Assembly: GCA_021811005.1 (NCBI GenBank)
Contig: JAJZPY010000117.1
Location: 1-6,000, forward strand
Source of the DNA: Pseudomonadota bacterium
GTDB taxonomy: Bacteria; Pseudomonadota; Gammaproteobacteria; Burkholderiales; Ferrovaceae
Direction: 5' to 3'
Length of the DNA stretch: 6,000 bases
Part shown: in pieces, positions 5,056-6,000 of the stretch
Numbering within the stretch: the first letter of the stretch is position 1
Layout: every line of letters begins with the position of its first letter
Notes under the pieces: generated by a model
The model's database searches: none
Told to the model about the DNA's origin: nothing
Seen by the model: the letters and a program-made list of their open reading frames with translations, nothing else
Translations under genes and position numbers: made by a program

Positions 5056-5930
5056 CGGGTCAGGCGGTGCTCCGTTCTGCAGGACGCGACTTCCTGGCGG
5101 TAGGCAATGTCCGTGATGATGGCGTCCAGCAGCAGTTTTACGCGCGAGGACAGCTTGCTTTCGGAGCGGTAGTCGGCCGGGGCGATGAAATCCACGCGAT
5201 TGGCGGAGAGCAGCTTGACGCACGTTTCACGGTCGTTCCGGTTGCGGGCCGGGTAGACGGCAATGGTATGGCCCCCGCTTTTCTTGGTCAGGGCCATGCT
5301 GGGAACATCGGTCATGCCGTCGCCGATATAGATGATGTTCTGGAACGGAATGGGCCGTTCGTGTTCCGGCATATGCTCGTTGATGGATTCCCCCAGGGTT
5401 TCCTTGCCCTTGTTGACCCGAAACAGGTACTGGGTCTTGGTGGTGTCCGTAATGAGCAGCTTGGGAAACGTGGCAATACCCTGGAAATTGAAATGGTATT
5501 CGGACGCGTAGATTTGCTGGAAGTACGGGCGAATGGAAATGCCTTCCAGGATCTCTTTCATTCCGGCCGAGACGATGTAATGGCGAATGTGGCATTGCCC
5601 CCGGCCCTTTTGACGGACATAGGTGTTGATGCGCCGGAACCAGCCTTCCACGCCCGGGAAGTAAGGGATGTGCTTGCCCATGGCCTGGAAATCGCTGCGG
5701 CTGATGTTCACTTTGCGCGCATGGGCTTCTTCCAGCAGCAGCCGCATGTAAACCAGCATTTTTTCCGAGACGGTCTCTTCGGATTCCCGTTCGACCTGGT
5801 TCCAGAAATCCCTGGGTCGAATGCCCAGCTTGGGCAGGACGGTATACTCCTGCATGGGCTGGGGGGACAGCGTTCCGTCGAAATCGTAAACAATGGCGAT
5901 GGTATTCTGGAAAAATGGGGCCTTGGCCAT
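5052..5930 (-). CDS. HAD-superfamily phosphatase of unknown substrate
   Basis: A 292-residue cytoplasmic protein with the HAD hydrolase motifs: motif I DFDGTLS (16-22; nucleophile Asp16, acid/base Asp18), motif II IVSAG (119-123, Ser121), a lysine for motif III probably at 165 or 175, and motif IV GDGMTD (203-208, Asp204 and Asp208). An insert between motifs I and II (about 23-115) is helical-looking, like the cap of phosphoserine-phosphatase-type enzymes. Together these predict a Mg-dependent phosphomonoesterase; I do not recognise the substrate. No signal peptide or membrane segment is visible. The ATG at 5930 is supported by GGAAG (plus-strand 5938-5942) 7 bases upstream. It is first gene of the operon with birA and coaX, and the ATGA overlap with birA indicates translational coupling. 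The C-terminal 40 or so residues after the HAD core are polar and basic. The family call is firm; the function is not. Confidence 0.88.
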   Translation of the reverse strand: MAKAPFFQNTIAIVYDFDGTLSPQPMQEYTVLPKLGIRPRDFWNQVERESEETVSEKMLVYMRLLLEEAHARKVNISRSDFQAMGKHIPYFPGVEGWFRRINTYVRQKGRGQCHIRHYIVSAGMKEILEGISIRPYFQQIYASEYHFNFQGIATFPKLLITDTTKTQYLFRVNKGKETLGESINEHMPEHERPIPFQNIIYIGDGMTDVPSMALTKKSGGHTIAVYPARNRNDRETCVKLLSANRVDFIAPADYRSESKLSSRVKLLLDAIITDIAYRQEVASCRTEHRLTR

Positions 5931-5957
5931 GGCGCGGCTTCCGATGTGCTTTCCGGC

Positions 5958-5963
5958 ATTTTA
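5958..5963 (-). promoter_or_regulatory. candidate -10 element for the HAD-birA-coaX operon
   Basis: On the minus strand this reads TAAAAT, 5 of 6 matches to the sigma-70 -10 consensus. It would start transcription near 5951, leaving a leader of about 20 bases that holds the GGAAG ribosome site. No convincing -35 lies 16 to 18 bases upstream (AGCAGG at 17), so the call is tentative. Confidence 0.3.
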
Positions 5964-5968
5964 ACGGA

Positions 5969-5997
5969 TTGGCGGCAACCCCTGCTTGATGTAGAGT
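5969..5997 (+). promoter_or_regulatory. candidate outward promoter for a gene beyond the right edge
   Basis: TTGGCG (5969-5974) and TAGAGT (5992-5997) are separated by 17 bases; each matches the sigma-70 consensus at 4 of 6 positions. Transcription would start just past the window. If real, it drives a gene or RNA divergent from the HAD gene, which cannot be seen here. Confidence 0.25.
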
Positions 5998-6000
5998 GTT

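Noticed and set aside
4243..5103. Long plus-strand open frame (286 codons) antisense to birA
   Set aside because: It mirrors birA in a high-G+C region where stops are rare; the translation is rich in Arg, Gln and Gly, has no recognisable motif, and birA on the other strand is certain.
5052..5930. HAD gene as GmhB, the missing heptose bisphosphate phosphatase
   Set aside because: GmhB is about 190 residues with a DRDGT motif and a Cys/His zinc loop. This protein has 292 residues, DFDGT and no such loop, and sits in a different operon from the heptose genes.

Overview
The window looks like an ordinary, gene-dense stretch of a betaproteobacterial chromosome (Burkholderiales or Neisseriales type). 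Several things point there: high G+C; a YajQ homologue; an rsmI / yraN / SIS-domain isomerase / BON-lipoprotein block that resembles the enterobacterial rsmI-lpoA-yraN-diaA-dolP locus but lacks lpoA; a biotin ligase without a DNA-binding domain followed by a type III pantothenate kinase; and a stand-alone RfaE domain-II adenylyltransferase. The genus cannot be fixed from this sequence. I see no mobile element, CRISPR array, tRNA or rRNA, and no gene-free stretch longer than about 70 bases.

Layout, left to right. A 5'-truncated yajQ (+) enters from the left edge and ends tail-to-tail with rsmI (-); their two TAG stops share one CTAG. rsmI starts 14 bases from the divergent start of yraN. A plus-strand run follows: yraN, a gmhA/diaA-family SIS isomerase, a DolP-like two-BON-domain lipoprotein, and rfaE2. 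It ends one base from the stop of the convergent coaX. The right-hand third is a minus-strand operon read right to left: HAD phosphatase, birA, coaX. Its stop/start codons overlap (ATGA, then TGATG). The last 70 bases are upstream of the HAD gene and may carry divergent promoters.

Functional themes. The plus-strand run is tied to the outer membrane. The SIS isomerase and RfaE2 fit the first and last nucleotide-activation steps of ADP-heptose synthesis for lipopolysaccharide core, and the lipoprotein between them belongs to an outer-membrane integrity family. The minus-strand operon combines cofactor attachment (biotin) and cofactor synthesis (coenzyme A) with a phosphatase of unknown substrate.

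I found no convincing undescribed system. The points most worth a second look are a nine-G run inside the isomerase gene, retention of all four GmhA metal/catalytic positions in a protein that otherwise resembles DiaA, a possible leaderless start for that gene, and gene junctions so tight that promoters and terminators must lie inside neighbouring genes.
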